This document shows, one piece after another, positions 1-10,898 of a stretch of DNA of 64,000 nt. The DNA is taken from contig NZ_JAFIWB010000018.1 in assembly GCF_017163705.1 (NCBI RefSeq), positions 1-64,000 on the forward strand, read 5' to 3'. The notes under the pieces are model-generated. The model was not told where the DNA came from and did not search any database. It saw only the letters and a list, made by a program, of their open reading frames with translations. The position numbers were made by a program, and so were the translations under genes. Position 1 is the stretch's first letter, and every line of letters starts with the position of its first letter. Source of the stretch: Xanthomonas bonasiae. Lineage in GTDB: Bacteria; Pseudomonadota; Gammaproteobacteria; Xanthomonadales; Xanthomonadaceae.

Positions 1-53
1 GGATTGGGGATTGGGGATTGGGGATTCGGGATTCGCGGTGACCGGGCCGCCTC

Positions 54-119
54 CTGTAGGAGCGCCTTCAGCCGCGACGCCTTACCGGTAACGCGTCGCG
101 GCTGAAGCCGCTCCTACAG
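54..119. repeat. REP inverted pair
   Basis: Two copies of the CTGTAGGAGCGNCTTCAGCCGCGAC palindrome family face each other across a short spacer, forming a long hairpin. The core stem is GCGGCTTCAGCCGC. This is the commonest repeat of the window. The first copy has one mismatch (GCGCCTTCAGCCGC). Confidence 0.9.
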
Positions 120-140
120 AAGAGCGCACAGATTGAAATG

Positions 141-180
141 AAAAGGCCGCCTTTTCTGCAGAAAAGGCGGCCTTTTTTTT
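141..180 (-). terminator. fis intrinsic terminator
   Basis: A long perfect stem (AAAAGGCCGCC pairing with GGCGGCCTTTT, with a short TTTTCTGCAGAAAA inner extension) is flanked by A and T runs. The symmetry lets it work in both directions. It lies about 80 bp downstream of the fis stop codon. Confidence 0.85.
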
Positions 181-261
181 ATCAGTGATTTGGCAGCGGA
201 TTTGCGCGCAGACGTAATCCTGCCGTCCGAATCCCGAATCCCGAATCCCGAATCCCGGCTC

Positions 262-597
<336 letters not shown>

Positions 598-648
598 CTA
601 GCGCGTGGCCTGCCTCGCTGCCATGGCGGATCGTGGTGTCACAGCGTT

Positions 649-1563
649 TCAGTGGAAGTCGAAACTGAATGCCGCGGTTCCCGCGGCCGGTTCGCGCACC
701 TGGAACGCCACCTGCGCGCTCTGTCCGGGCGCCAGCGTCGCCGCATCCGGGCGGGTGCGGCCCAGGTACTCCTCCGGGCGCAGCACGCGGCTGCCGATGG
801 TGCGGCCGTCGGCATCGGCCAGCGACAGCTGCAGCAGCGGCCAGGCCTGCGCCCAGCGCGCGTCGTTGCGGAAGGTGGCCTGGATCTGCAGGGTGCCGGC
901 GCGTCCGGGCAGCGGCCGCACTTCGCGGCTGAGCATGGTGAACGCGCTCGGCTCGCGCCACGGCGGCAGGCTGCAGCGCAGCGCCTGGCACACGCCGGCC
1001 ACCCACGGCCGCCAGCGCGCGTCGGCGCCCAGCCGCTGGCGGTCGGCGACCAGGATCTGCAGCGCCAGCAGCAGGCCCAGCCCGACCAGCGCGATCCACT
1101 GCCAGGGCGCGGCGCGCAGCACCGGCCGGCGGGGCGCGCTGGGCTGCATGAAGCTGGGAGCGGCGGCGGTTGCGGCGGCGGCGGCGCTGGGTTCCGGTTC
1201 CGGCGGCGGCGGCGGCGGCGGCGGCGCCAGCTCCAGCTCCGATTCCGGCTCCGACTGCAGTTCGAGTGCGCCAGGCGCGATCGACTCGCCGCTCACCGAA
1301 GCGGGCGGCGTTGCGGAGGCCCCGGCGGCGCGCGAGGCGTCCGTCTCCGCCATCGACACCGGCGCAGGCGTGGACAGTGGCGCGCCGGCGGCATCGGCAC
1401 GCGGCGTCGCGCCGTTACCGGTGTCGCCCATCTCGGCGGGGCTGGCCGCCGCGTCCGCCGCGGGACCGGCCGGCGCGGTGCCATCGGCCTGTTCCGGCGC
1501 CGGCCGCTGGGGCTGGCGCAGCAGGGTCGCGAGGCTGGGGCGGGGCGGGGTGGGATCGGGCAT
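649..1563 (-). CDS. DUF3426 family membrane-anchored protein
   Basis: About 304 residues from the ATG at 1563 (an in-frame TTG lies 21 bp upstream). Residues 1-150 are a low-complexity Ala/Pro/Glu-rich linker containing a run of about nine prolines. One membrane helix follows (WQWIALVGLGLLLALQILV), then a periplasmic C-terminal domain matching DUF3426 (VRPLPGRAGTLQIQATFRND, conserved LRPEEYL and LAPGQSAQVAFQV). Related proteins usually start with a CxxC zinc ribbon (MJ0042 type). None is visible here, and a REP hairpin sits just upstream, so the N-terminus may have been lost or replaced. Function is unknown; the gene usually lies between prmA and fis. Confidence 0.8.
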   Translation of the reverse strand: MPDPTPPRPSLATLLRQPQRPAPEQADGTAPAGPAADAAASPAEMGDTGNGATPRADAAGAPLSTPAPVSMAETDASRAAGASATPPASVSGESIAPGALELQSEPESELELAPPPPPPPPEPEPSAAAAATAAAPSFMQPSAPRRPVLRAAPWQWIALVGLGLLLALQILVADRQRLGADARWRPWVAGVCQALRCSLPPWREPSAFTMLSREVRPLPGRAGTLQIQATFRNDARWAQAWPLLQLSLADADGRTIGSRVLRPEEYLGRTRPDAATLAPGQSAQVAFQVREPAAGTAAFSFDFH

Positions 1564-1637
1564 GCGTGAAGGCGACGGCGGCAACGAGAACCCTATTCAA
1601 GCACGCGCGGGAGCGGGCTGCAGCGCGGTCGTGGCTT

Positions 1638-1709
1638 CTGTAGGAGCGGCTTCAGCCGCGACAGGCACCTTCGGTAAGTTCCTGTCGCGGCTGAAGCCGC
1701 TCCTACAGG
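1638..1709. repeat. REP inverted pair
   Basis: Head-to-head copies of the GTAGGAGCGGCTTCAGCCGCGAC palindrome, separated by about 25 bp. They lie between the DUF3426 gene and the XRE regulator. Confidence 0.9.
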
Positions 1710-1733
1710 AACGCCGGGCGGCGCCTGCCCCGC

Positions 1734-2102
1734 TCAGCGCCGGTGCTTGCCGGCGCCGATCAGGTCCAGCAGGCCGGCGCGCTGGCGTGGGCTCAGGGTC
1801 TCGAAGCTGTCGAGCAGGCGTGCCTGCTGGTCGGACAGTTGCCGGTAGTGCGCGGCTTCCTCGGCGACGGACAGCGGTTCGCCGAACACGCGTTCGCCGC
1901 GGCCGGTGGCCAGGTATTCGAAGGTCAGCCCGCTGCGGCGGGCCAGGGCGATCAGGTGCTCCACCGCCGGCGCGGTGCCGTCGGCCATCTCCCACTGCGC
2001 CACGGCGCTGCGGGTCACCGACAGGTCAAGCGCGAGCGCTTCCTGGGTGAGGCCGGTCAGCTTGCGCGCTTCGCGCACCCGTTCGTACAACCTGCTGCTC
2101 AC
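1734..2102 (-). CDS. XRE-family helix-turn-helix regulator
   Basis: About 122 residues. The Cro/CI-type helix-turn-helix is in residues 5-60 (EARKLTGLTQEALALDLSVT followed by RSAVAQWEMADGTAP), then a short C-terminal helical tail. The GTG at 2102 is chosen because a GGAGG lies 5 nt upstream on the minus strand; another GTG is 6 nt earlier. An in-frame extension runs much further upstream but is low-complexity and probably untranslated. The gene stands alone between prmA and DUF3426, where most relatives have no regulator, so it is probably a later insertion. Target unknown. Confidence 0.75.
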   Translation of the reverse strand: MSSRLYERVREARKLTGLTQEALALDLSVTRSAVAQWEMADGTAPAVEHLIALARRSGLTFEYLATGRGERVFGEPLSVAEEAAHYRQLSDQQARLLDSFETLSPRQRAGLLDLIGAGKHRR

Positions 2103-2270
2103 GCTCACCTCCGCGGGGGAGGCGAGATATAGCCGCGCCGACTGGGAAAGTTGGTTCGTACGGCTTTCAATTAGCACTTTGTTGTTGATACTGTCGTCGA
2201 CGATGGCTGTGCGCAGTGAAGACGCCGCATCGTCCGCGCCGTCTCTGCCGCCGCCGCCCGACCCGCTGCC

Positions 2271-2756
2271 ATGGACCAGGACGCGCCGATGCACACGCAG
2301 GATGCCCCGCTGCAAGACGCCCAGCACCCCCGTTTCGCGCTCGCGCCGCTGCGCGCGCACAGCCGCCCGCGGCCGCCGCCGGGGATCGGTGCGCACCGCT
2401 ACCGGATCTGGGCCGATGCCGGCGACGGTCGCCGCGCGGTCAGGCAGGGCTGGTCATGGCAGGTGTTCGCGCTGCCGTATCCGCCCGCGCCGCCGTCGCG
2501 GGTGCCGGCGCCGCTGTGGCTGCTGGTGCACGCCGCGGGCTGGGTGGCGCTGGTGCAGGCCCTGGGCGCGTCGGCGCTGATCGGCGTGCTGCTGGAACTG
2601 GCCTGGCGGCTGCCGCGGGCGCGGCGCGGCCATCGCTGGCACGAGCGCCGCCTGCGCGCGCAGGGTTGGCGGCCGCGGACCCGGGTGCTGGCGATCCATG
2701 CCGAGGCGGCCTTGCTGACCGCGGCGATCCGCAGCCTGGCCGCAGGCCGCGGGTGA
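2271..2756 (+). CDS. Small hypothetical membrane protein
   Basis: Encodes 161 residues from the ATG at 2271; an ATG at 2289 is an alternative start. One hydrophobic segment is clear (PLWLLVHAAGWVALVQALGA, extending into SALIGVLLELAW). A basic C-terminus follows (HRWHERRLRAQGWRPRTRVL). The basic tail after a membrane segment is faintly like DUF2628 proteins, but I do not recognise it with confidence. It is oriented against prmA, whose stop codon is 48 bp away. Coding potential is judged from codon-position GC and a sensible membrane topology. Confidence 0.5.
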   Translation: MDQDAPMHTQDAPLQDAQHPRFALAPLRAHSRPRPPPGIGAHRYRIWADAGDGRRAVRQGWSWQVFALPYPPAPPSRVPAPLWLLVHAAGWVALVQALGASALIGVLLELAWRLPRARRGHRWHERRLRAQGWRPRTRVLAIHAEAALLTAAIRSLAAGRG

Positions 2757-2804
2757 GCGCTGGATCCGGCGCGACCGCGTGAGCGGACCCGCCGGCCCGC
2801 GGAC

Positions 2805-3725
2805 TCAGGCGCGGCGCACGCCGTCGATGCGCATCCAGTCGCCGTCCTGCTCCGTGCGCAATTGCTCGAACCACGGTGCGTAGCGCTGCAACAGCTCCTG
2901 TTCCTGGCCATGCAGGATCCCGGACAGGGCGATGCGCCCGCCCGGCGCGACGCGTTCGGCCAGGGTCGGCGCCAGCGCGTCCAGCGCCGAGGCCAGGATG
3001 TTGGCGACCACCACCGGATAGGTGGCCACCGGCTCGTCGGCCGGCAGGTGCACCGCCAGGCGCGCGCCGACGTCATTGCGCTCGGCGTTGTCGTGCGTGG
3101 CCAGCAGCGCCTGCGGATCGTTGTCCACGCCCACCGCCGCCGCCGCGCCCAGCTTCAGCGCGGCCAGCGCCAGGATTCCGGAGCCGCAGCCGAAATCGAG
3201 TACGCGCGCCTGCGCCAGCGCGCCGTCGGCGGCCAGGGCGTCGAGCCAGCGCAGGCACAGCGCGGTGGTCGGGTGGGTGCCGGAACCGAACGCCAGGCCC
3301 GGGTCCAGCCGCACCACCGCGGCATCGGCGCCGCGCGCTTCTTCCGGCAGCTCGTGGTTCCACGGCACGATGAAGGTGCGAGTGCCGAAGCGCATCGGCT
3401 GGAACTGGTCCAGCCAGGCGCGTTCCCAGTCCTGGTCGTCGACCTTGCGGAACGTGGCCTGGGCCCAGTCCAGTCCCGGATCGAACGCTTCCAGCGCGGC
3501 CAGCAGCAGCAACGCGTCCTGTTCGGCGGGGAACAGCGCGCTGAGCACCAGCGTGCCCCATAGCGGGGTCTCGCCGACCCCCGGTTCCAGGATCGCGCGC
3601 TCGTTGCTGGTGTCGGCCTCGGCGTCGAGCAGGGTGACCGCCAGCGCGCCGACGTCCTCCAGCGCATTCTCGTAGCGGGGCTGGGTGGCATCGGTGCAGC
3701 GCACAGTCAGTTCGAGGAACGGCAT
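2805..3725 (-). CDS. prmA: Ribosomal protein L11 methyltransferase
   Basis: 306 residues, the usual PrmA length. The protein trimethylates lysines and the N-terminus of ribosomal protein L11 using S-adenosylmethionine. The N-terminal substrate-recognition domain ([10 protein letters not shown] onward) and the C-terminal Rossmann methyltransferase domain are complete. The latter shows [14 protein letters not shown], the SAM-binding [20 protein letters not shown] and the VANIL motif. The start at 3725 matches the conserved family N-terminus; the open frame extends upstream but is not protein-like. prmA often lies beside accC; here 3.5 kb of inserted genes separate them. Confidence 0.95.
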   Translation of the reverse strand: MPFLELTVRCTDATQPRYENALEDVGALAVTLLDAEADTSNERAILEPGVGETPLWGTLVLSALFPAEQDALLLLAALEAFDPGLDWAQATFRKVDDQDWERAWLDQFQPMRFGTRTFIVPWNHELPEEARGADAAVVRLDPGLAFGSGTHPTTALCLRWLDALAADGALAQARVLDFGCGSGILALAALKLGAAAAVGVDNDPQALLATHDNAERNDVGARLAVHLPADEPVATYPVVVANILASALDALAPTLAERVAPGGRIALSGILHGQEQELLQRYAPWFEQLRTEQDGDWMRIDGVRRA

Positions 3726-3930
3726 CGGTCGGGCACGAGGAGGAGTGACCGCGCATCTTAGACGACCGCGGCGGCGGCCCGGCCCGGCGCCGGCCGCGCG
3801 CGACGTGACCGCGGACGCCATTGTCTGCCATGGCCCGCCATCGGCTGCGCTAGACTGCGACATTGCGGCGGCCCCCGGTTCCAGCGGACGCGGCCGCCCT
3901 CGTCGCCTGCTGCCCCGATCGCCTACGCGC

Positions 3931-4878
3931 ATGCCCTTCGCCGTGTCCCGCAAAACCTGGCTGTTGCTGGCGCCCGCTGCGCTGCTGCTGGGCGTGGTCG
4001 GCTATCGCGCGGTGCTACTGGCGGCGGCACCGGCGCTGCCGGTGAGCGCGGGTGCCGCCGCGGCCACCCCGGCCAACGTGGGCGTGCCGGCGCAGGACCA
4101 GCGCAGGCCCACCTCGGTTCAGCTATTGCCGGCGGCGTCGCCCGACCGGCGCACCGCGCTGGAACGCAGTCCCGACCTGTACCGCACCGCGCAGCAGCTG
4201 TCCGCCGCCGCCGCGCAGGGCGATGCCGATGCGTCCTGGCTGCTCAGCCGCATCTACGACTATTGCGCCGGCTATGCGATGAATCCGGCCGGCTATGCCG
4301 CCGACACCCGCGCGATCGATGCGGCGCAACTGCCGACCTCGGGGCGGATGGTCGCTGCGCGCGCGCGGGTCGGCCGCCGCTGCGCCGGCTTCGTGCCCGG
4401 CGACGGCCTGACCCGCCAGGCCATCGTCGCCCAGCGCGTGCAGGCCGCGCGCGGCGGCAACCTGGCCGCGGAGGCGGCGCTGCTGACGCTGGGGCAGCCG
4501 CTGCAGTCCTCGGCCGGCTACAAGCGCGACCTGGTCGAACGGGTGCGCGCCTCCGGCGATCCGGATGCGTACATGGCGCTGGCGCCGGCGATGGGCCTGG
4601 CCGCCAGCGGCGACGACAGCCTGGACGAGCGCATCGCCGGCACCGCCTTCACCGAACTGGCCTGGCAGCTGGCCGCCTGCCGGCTGGGGCTGGATTGCGG
4701 CCCGAACAGCGAGTTGATGACCCGCTATTGCGCCAACGGCGGGATCTGCTCGCAGGACCCGAGCCAGGATTTCAGCAGTTTTGTTTACGACGCCGCGGTG
4801 CCGCGGCAAGGTACGGACACGATGAACGAGATGGTCAACCGGCTGGTGGATACGACGGCGAGAGGAGCGGGGTCATGA
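3931..4878 (+). CDS. Hypothetical exported or membrane-anchored protein
   Basis: 315 residues from the ATG at 3931, starting with a signal or anchor segment ([20 protein letters not shown]) and a Pro/Ala-rich linker. The rest is alpha-helical, and segments such as [20 protein letters not shown] resemble short Sel1/TPR-like helical repeats. Several cysteines lie near the C-terminus ([20 protein letters not shown]), suggesting disulfides and a periplasmic location. Its stop overlaps the next ATG (ATGA), so the two genes form a translationally coupled pair. No family name can be assigned confidently. Confidence 0.65.
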   Translation: MPFAVSRKTWLLLAPAALLLGVVGYRAVLLAAAPALPVSAGAAAATPANVGVPAQDQRRPTSVQLLPAASPDRRTALERSPDLYRTAQQLSAAAAQGDADASWLLSRIYDYCAGYAMNPAGYAADTRAIDAAQLPTSGRMVAARARVGRRCAGFVPGDGLTRQAIVAQRVQAARGGNLAAEAALLTLGQPLQSSAGYKRDLVERVRASGDPDAYMALAPAMGLAASGDDSLDERIAGTAFTELAWQLAACRLGLDCGPNSELMTRYCANGGICSQDPSQDFSSFVYDAAVPRQGTDTMNEMVNRLVDTTARGAGS

Positions 4879-5231
4879 ATTACCGGCGATGGCTGCACGG
4901 CGCCAAGTTCTGGTTCTGGGTGCTGGCCCTGGTCGCCTATTCGGCGGCGGCGGCCGGCTTGCTGCTGATCGACACGGCCGAGCAGCGCTACCGCGGCCTG
5001 TCCAAGGTCGAGCTGACCACCGCGCACGCCGACCCGGACCTGCGCCGCGCCGGTGCCGCGCAGGTGGCGGCGATCTACCGCGCGCGCAGCGGCATGCCGT
5101 TCTCCACGCTGAGCCCGGGCAGCACCTTCCAGATCGTGTGGCCGGATGGCTCGACCGAGACGGTGATGATCGTCAGCCCGACCTCGACCCTGGGCGCCGA
5201 GCCGGTGCCGGGGACGCAGCAGGCGAAGTAG
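4875..5231 (+). CDS. Small hypothetical inner-membrane protein
   Basis: 118 residues with one N-terminal membrane helix (FWFWVLALVAYSAAAAGLLL) and a soluble C-terminal domain of about 80 residues (FSTLSPGSTFQIVWPDGSTE). It overlaps the preceding gene by 4 bp, implying co-translation. A GGGATTC array begins directly after the stop codon. Function unknown. Confidence 0.6.
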   Translation: MNYRRWLHGAKFWFWVLALVAYSAAAAGLLLIDTAEQRYRGLSKVELTTAHADPDLRRAGAAQVAAIYRARSGMPFSTLSPGSTFQIVWPDGSTETVMIVSPTSTLGAEPVPGTQQAK

Positions 5232-5299
5232 CCGGGATTGGGGATTCGGGATTCGCAAAGGCGGGTTTGCGGTTCCCGTGAGGTCTTGCAGCTTGGTGA

Positions 5300-6061
5300 T
5301 CAGCGCTCCTTGGCGGGCGCCGGCTGCGCGGACAGGGCCAGGGCGTCGGCGCCGGCGGGGTAATGCAGGCGGTCGCTGGCGTCGTTGGCGGCGTCCCAGA
5401 TCGCCTGGGCGACGTCGCTGGCCATGGTCACCGCTGTCGGTTGGCCCAGGCTCGAGAACACTTCGCGGGCAAACGGCGCGTAGGCGTCCGGGATCAGGCC
5501 CTGCATGCGCTGCTGCCCGTTGGCGGTGAACCGGGTGGACGGGCCGTAGCCGGGCTCCACCAGCTTGACCCGCAGGCCGAACGCCTGGAGTTCGTGGCGC
5601 AGCGACGCGGTGAAGCCCTGCACCGCGGTCTTGCTCGCCGTGTACGCGGCCACCAGCGGGAACGGCGCCAGCGTGGCGCTGGAGGTCACGTTGACGATGA
5701 CGCCCGCGCCGCGCTGGCGAAACCGCGGAATCGCGGCCTGGCACATCGCCATGACGCCGAAGGTGTTGGTCTCGAACACCTCGCGCACCGTCGCCATCGG
5801 CGTGGCTTCGAACGCCCCGAACAGCCCGATGCCGGCGTTGTTGACGAGCACGTCGATGGGGCCGGCCGCTTCCAGCGCCAGCGCGATGCTGTCGGGCTGG
5901 GTCACGTCCAGCGCCAACAGGCGCAGGTCGGGCGAGGCCGGCAGCAGCGCCGGGTGCGGCTGGCGCATGGTGGCGACGACGTTCCAGCCTTGGGCCAGGA
6001 AGTGGCGCGCGGTTTCCAGGCCGTAGCCGGAGGAACAGCCAGTGATCAGGACGGTCTGCAT
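5300..6061 (-). CDS. Short-chain dehydrogenase/reductase (SDR)
   Basis: 253 residues of a classical SDR. The Rossmann cofactor motif is at the N-terminus (TGCSSGYGLETARHFLAQGW), then NNAGIG near residue 83, and the catalytic Ser with YxxxK (VAAYTASKTAV, about residues 150-160). It should oxidise or reduce an alcohol/carbonyl with NAD(P)H; the substrate is not evident. It is divergent from an AraC-family regulator with about 100 bp between starts, the typical layout of a regulated enzyme gene and its regulator. Confidence 0.85.
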   Translation of the reverse strand: MQTVLITGCSSGYGLETARHFLAQGWNVVATMRQPHPALLPASPDLRLLALDVTQPDSIALALEAAGPIDVLVNNAGIGLFGAFEATPMATVREVFETNTFGVMAMCQAAIPRFRQRGAGVIVNVTSSATLAPFPLVAAYTASKTAVQGFTASLRHELQAFGLRVKLVEPGYGPSTRFTANGQQRMQGLIPDAYAPFAREVFSSLGQPTAVTMASDVAQAIWDAANDASDRLHYPAGADALALSAQPAPAKER

Positions 6062-6161
6062 TGCGTTCTCCAGGAGTGAGTGGACTCGGGAGGAAACGAT
6101 AGGTCAGCCGCATCGGATGATCGATAATTCAGAATCCGTTTTGTTTTAGCGAAAGTCCGAA

Positions 6162-7055
6162 ATGCACGATCCACTTTCCGACCTCGTCCGCCTGCTCCAA
6201 CCCCGCGCGGTGTTCGCCAACCTCATCAGCGGCAAGGGCAACTGGGCGGTGCGCTATGCCGAGTACGGGCAGCCGGGGTTCTGCATCGTGCTCGAGGGCA
6301 TCGCTGTGCTGGCGGTGGACGGGCATCCGCCGATCACGATCGGCGCCGGCGATTTCGTGCTGTTGCCGACCACGCCGGCGTTCACGCTCTCCAGCCAGGT
6401 GCCGGCGCCGCCGGTGTTCATCGATCCGAAGGTCGTTCCCGGCGGGCAGGGCGAACGGCGCCACGGCGAACCGGACGGCGCGCCGGACATGCGCTCATTG
6501 GGCGGCGCCTTCCTGTTCGACAGCGCCCATGCCGGGCTGCTGGTCTCGCTGCTGCCGGCGGTGGTCCACGTGCGGGGCGCCGGCCGCCTGATGCAACTGG
6601 TGCAGATGGTGGGCGAGGAATACCACGACAGGAAGCCGGGCAGCGAGTACGTGCTTTCGCGGCTGGTCGAGATGCTGCTGGTCGAGGCCCTGCGCTGGAC
6701 GACCGCGGGCAATGCGCCGCCGGGCCTGCTGCGCGGCCTGGGCGACGAACGGCTGGCGATGGCGCTCACGCGGATCCATGCCCGCATCGATCACGCCTGG
6801 ACGGTGGGCGAACTCGCGCAGGCGGCCGCGCTGTCGCGCTCCACGTTCTTCGAGCGCTTCGCCCGCACGGTTGGCGTGCCGCCGATGGAATATCTGGTGG
6901 GTTGGCGCATGCAGGTGGCGAAGGATCTGTTGCGGCGCGAGGGCTTGGCTGTGGCCGAGGTGGCCCAGCGCGTCGGCTACGGCTCGACCAGCAGCTTCAG
7001 CGTCGCCTTCAGCCGCCACGTGGGCGAAGCGCCCAGCCAGTACGCCAAGCGCTGA
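6162..7055 (+). CDS. AraC-family transcriptional regulator
   Basis: 297 residues. The N-terminal cupin-like effector domain (CIVLEGIAVLAVDGHPPITI, about residues 45-65) is of the AraC N-terminal cupin_6 kind. The C-terminal pair of helix-turn-helices is complete (WTVGELAQAAALSRSTFFER and VAEVAQRVGYGSTSSFSVAF). It is transcribed divergently from the SDR gene and probably controls that gene and itself. Inducer unknown. Confidence 0.9.
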   Translation: MHDPLSDLVRLLQPRAVFANLISGKGNWAVRYAEYGQPGFCIVLEGIAVLAVDGHPPITIGAGDFVLLPTTPAFTLSSQVPAPPVFIDPKVVPGGQGERRHGEPDGAPDMRSLGGAFLFDSAHAGLLVSLLPAVVHVRGAGRLMQLVQMVGEEYHDRKPGSEYVLSRLVEMLLVEALRWTTAGNAPPGLLRGLGDERLAMALTRIHARIDHAWTVGELAQAAALSRSTFFERFARTVGVPPMEYLVGWRMQVAKDLLRREGLAVAEVAQRVGYGSTSSFSVAFSRHVGEAPSQYAKR

Positions 7056-7287
7056 CGCAAACCGCGGCGGCGATGCCGATGGCAGTCTTTTGCAACGCCA
7101 TCTGCGGGCAATCCGAAGAGGCCGGATGCGATTGGCACTGTGCCGCGCAACGCGCATCCGGCGAAGGCTTGCCCAAGGCGCGCCCTGGCAGCGACGGGAA
7201 CCGGTCGCCTGCCATCACCAGGAATGGATCAGGACCCGGGTCCGCATTTTTACGAATCCCGACTCCCGACTCCCCAATCCCGGCCTC

Positions 7288-8644
<1,357 letters not shown>

Positions 8645-8655
<11 letters not shown>

Positions 8656-9079
8656 GGGATTCGGGATTCGAGATTGGGGATTCGTAGAGGGCGCCGGGCT
8701 CGCGCAGATGTCGCGAATCGTCCAGCGTGCGGATCAATGCGTTGAGCCTGGAAAAGGTGCGGTTCAAGAGATCGAGGGTTGCCGCGTCCGGCGAACCGAA
8801 CTGCAGCCGTGTCGCGATCTGCATCTGCGTATCCAGCTCGGCCAGCGAGCCTCGCGCCATCGACAGATAACGCAGGTACTCGGCAGTGGACCGCCGCGCG
8901 GCGCCCTCCGCGATGTTGGAGGGAACGCTGATCGCCGCGCGCCGCATCTGTGCGGTCAGTCCAAAGCGTTCGGCATCGGGGAAGCTCTGGGTGAGATGGT
9001 AGGTCGCTTCGACCAACGTCATCGCATCGCGCCACACCGTGAGGCGCTCGTGTGGCCGCTGTTGCGAATCCCAAATCAC
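8645..9079 (-). CDS. Four-helix bundle protein (23S rRNA intervening-sequence type)
   Basis: 144 residues; the core matches the four-helix bundle family often found inside 23S rRNA intervening sequences. Landmarks are [50 protein letters not shown] and [10 protein letters not shown]. Function in the family is unknown. Both ends of the frame are read from GGGATTC arrays: the first residues (MIWDSQQ) and the tail ([12 protein letters not shown]), so the true protein may start a little later. The gene sits between accB and accC on the same strand and is probably a later insertion carried on the acc mRNA. Confidence 0.8.
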
Positions 9080-9095
9080 GAATCCCCAATCCCGG
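8656..9095. repeat. Paired GGGATTC arrays bracketing the four-helix bundle gene
   Basis: GGGATTCGGGATTCGAGATT and further units at 8656-8683 touch the accC start codon. The inverse array at 9065-9095 ends four bases from the accB stop. The cargo is the four-helix bundle gene. Confidence 0.8.
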
Positions 9096-9099
9096 CCGC

Positions 9100-9579
9100 T
9101 CAGCCAATCACAAACAACGGCTGATCGAACTCCACCGGCACGCCGCTTTCGCTGAGGATCGCGACGATGGTGCCGGAGACGTCGGCTTCGATCGGGTTGA
9201 ACATCTTCATCGCCTCGATGATCGCCAGGGTCTCGCCGGCCTTGACCGCCTGGCCGACGCTGACGAAGGCCGGCTTGTCCGGCGACGGCGAGGTGTAGAA
9301 CGTGCCGACCATCGGCGCGCGCAGCACGTGGCCTTCGGGCAGGGCGTTGCCGGGCTTGGCGGTGCCGCCGGTGGAGGCCTCGGTGGGCGAGCTCATCGGC
9401 ATCGGCGCGGCAGCGGGCGGCGCGGCGGGGGCCGGCGCGGCGTACTGCGGGGCGCTGGCGATCATGCCCTTGGGCGTGCGCGCCAGGCGCACGCTTTCCT
9501 CGCCTTCCTTGATCTCGATCTCGGCGAGATTGGACTCTTCCAGCAGGTCGATCAGCTTCTTGATTTTACGGAGATCCAT
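9100..9579 (-). CDS. accB: Acetyl-CoA carboxylase, biotin carboxyl carrier protein
   Basis: 159 residues. An N-terminal segment ([20 protein letters not shown]) and a flexible Ala/Pro-rich linker (about 40-80) precede the biotinyl domain, with the biotin-accepting lysine in [12 protein letters not shown] (Lys125). The protein carries the carboxybiotin arm between AccC and the AccAD carboxyltransferase. It probably forms an operon with accC despite the inserted gene. aroQ lies 93 bp upstream on the same strand, a common pairing. Confidence 0.97.
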   Translation of the reverse strand: MDLRKIKKLIDLLEESNLAEIEIKEGEESVRLARTPKGMIASAPQYAAPAPAAPPAAAPMPMSSPTEASTGGTAKPGNALPEGHVLRAPMVGTFYTSPSPDKPAFVSVGQAVKAGETLAIIEAMKMFNPIEADVSGTIVAILSESGVPVEFDQPLFVIG

Positions 9580-9672
9580 AACGGCCTCTTGAGGTGAATC
9601 GGGAAATGACCGGGCACGCGGCCCGGCGAACTCGGATAGGGGCGTACGCCGCCGGGCGCGCGCGACAGGTGT

Positions 9673-10119
9673 TCATGCGGCCGCGCCCAGCCGCGTCAGC
9701 GCCGCGTCCATCGCGTAGCGGTAGCTGTCGGCGCCGAAGCCGCAGATCACGCCGACCGCGTGGTCGCTGAAATAGCTGTGGTGGCGGAACGGCTCGCGGC
9801 TGTGCGGATTGGACAGGTGGATCTCGATGAACGGGATCGCCACCGCCGCCAGCGCGTCGCGCAGCGCCACCGAGGTGTGGGTGAACGCGGCCGGGTTGAT
9901 CAGGATGAAGGCGGTGCCGTCGCCGCGTGCGGCCTGCACCCGGTCCACCAGCACGTGCTCGGCGTTGGACTGCAGGCTGTCCAGCTGGTGCCCGGCGGCC
10001 GTGGCCTGCGCGAGCAGCGCCGCATCGATCTGCGCCAGCGTCGCGTGCCCATAGACCCCCGGCTCGCGGGTGCCGAGCAGGTTGAGGTTGGGGCCATGCA
10101 ACAGCAGCAGTCGCGCCAT
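9673..10119 (-). CDS. aroQ: 3-dehydroquinate dehydratase, type II
   Basis: 148 residues, the standard size of the dodecameric type II enzyme that converts 3-dehydroquinate to 3-dehydroshikimate in the shikimate pathway. [16 protein letters not shown] near the N-terminus carries the catalytic Arg and Tyr. [16 protein letters not shown] and [19 protein letters not shown] are the other active-site segments. The ATG at 10119 precedes the conserved [10 protein letters not shown]. It sits just upstream of accB, as in many gammaproteobacteria. Confidence 0.95.
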   Translation of the reverse strand: MARLLLLHGPNLNLLGTREPGVYGHATLAQIDAALLAQATAAGHQLDSLQSNAEHVLVDRVQAARGDGTAFILINPAAFTHTSVALRDALAAVAIPFIEIHLSNPHSREPFRHHSYFSDHAVGVICGFGADSYRYAMDAALTRLGAAA

Positions 10120-10432
10120 GGAAGACAAAGCAGCGGAAAGGGCGGCAGTCTGCGCGAAGCCGGGATTACTGTCCAGTTCGGCGAAGTTGCGCGTGTTTTA
10201 AACGGATGTTTGGTTCTGCGGCGTGAGCCGCTGGCAGTTCGGGCGCGAACGCGGGCGTCGTCTCCGCGATGCCTGTGTACCTCCTGGCCCGTCCCGCCGG
10301 TCTGCATGGTCCGAGATCGTGCGCGGAGGACGGCGCCACGCTATGCGCTGCCGCAGGCTCGGACATGCGTCCTTCCAGGTCAAGCGCAGGGCGGCCGCGA
10401 TCGCGAACATCGCCGTCCCCAGCCGGCATCGC
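10120..10432. other. Intergenic stretch, no feature seen
   Basis: About 310 bp between the aroQ start and the HxlR gene's stop. Open frames here lack family-like composition. The aroQ-accBC promoter should lie near the left end, but no confident -35/-10 pair was found. Confidence 0.4.
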
Positions 10433-10756
10433 TCAGTTGGCGGACCGCGCCTTGACCCACAACCCGAACTCCTGCATCACCGCGACCACCGGTTCCAGGC
10501 GACGCCCGTCCCCGGTCAGCGCGTATTCGACCTTGACCGGCACGGTGGCGTACACGGTGCGCTGGATCAGCCCCGCCTCTTCCAGGGCGCGCAGATCCAG
10601 GGTCAGCATGCGTTGCGAAATGGCCGGAATGTCGCGGCGCAGTTCGTTGAACCGCTTGGGCCCGTCGAGCAGGTACGACACCAGCAACAGGCGCCATCTT
10701 CCGCCGAGCAGGCGCATGGCCTCTTCCACGGAGCAGCCGGAAACGTTGTCCTTCAT
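10433..10756 (-). CDS. HxlR-family transcriptional regulator
   Basis: 107 residues of winged-helix HxlR type: CSVEEAMRLLGGRWRLLLVS with the family's Cys near the start, FNELRRDIPAISQRMLTLDL and LRALEEAGLIQRTVYATVPV. HxlR proteins often respond to electrophiles or oxidants through that cysteine. The ATG at 10756 has GAGGAAG upstream. The gene is divergent from a glutathione S-transferase gene with about 140 bp between, so it probably regulates it. Confidence 0.9.
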   Translation of the reverse strand: MKDNVSGCSVEEAMRLLGGRWRLLLVSYLLDGPKRFNELRRDIPAISQRMLTLDLRALEEAGLIQRTVYATVPVKVEYALTGDGRRLEPVVAVMQEFGLWVKARSAN

Positions 10757-10898
10757 CGCAGCTTCCTCGGTGCGCGCGCACCAGGTATAAATTTTGTACC
10801 TAGACAACATTATAGTGCCTTCTTCCTTTTCTATACCTGGTTTCTAGAATGCGTCGGGCCGCGCTCGCGAGCGCTGCGCCCACTTTCTGGAGATCGCA

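Larger units (their letters stand above)
1..257. repeat. Paired GGGATTC arrays around a REP and a terminator
   Basis: A degenerate GGGATTGGGGATTC array at 1-36 is mirrored by its reverse complement, four GAATCCC units, at 228-257, just beyond the fis stop codon. The roughly 190 bp between them hold a REP hairpin and the fis terminator. The same inverted arrangement recurs at four other places in this window. The left array may extend beyond the window edge. Confidence 0.8.
5233..7283. repeat. Paired GGGATTC arrays bracketing the SDR/AraC pair
   Basis: A GGGATTGGGGATTCGGGATTCG array at 5233-5256 starts 1 bp after a stop codon. Its mirror image (GAATCCCGACTCCCGACTCC) ends at 7283, five bases from the accC stop. 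The 2 kb between them hold exactly the divergent SDR and AraC genes that interrupt the accC-prmA neighbourhood. Confidence 0.75.
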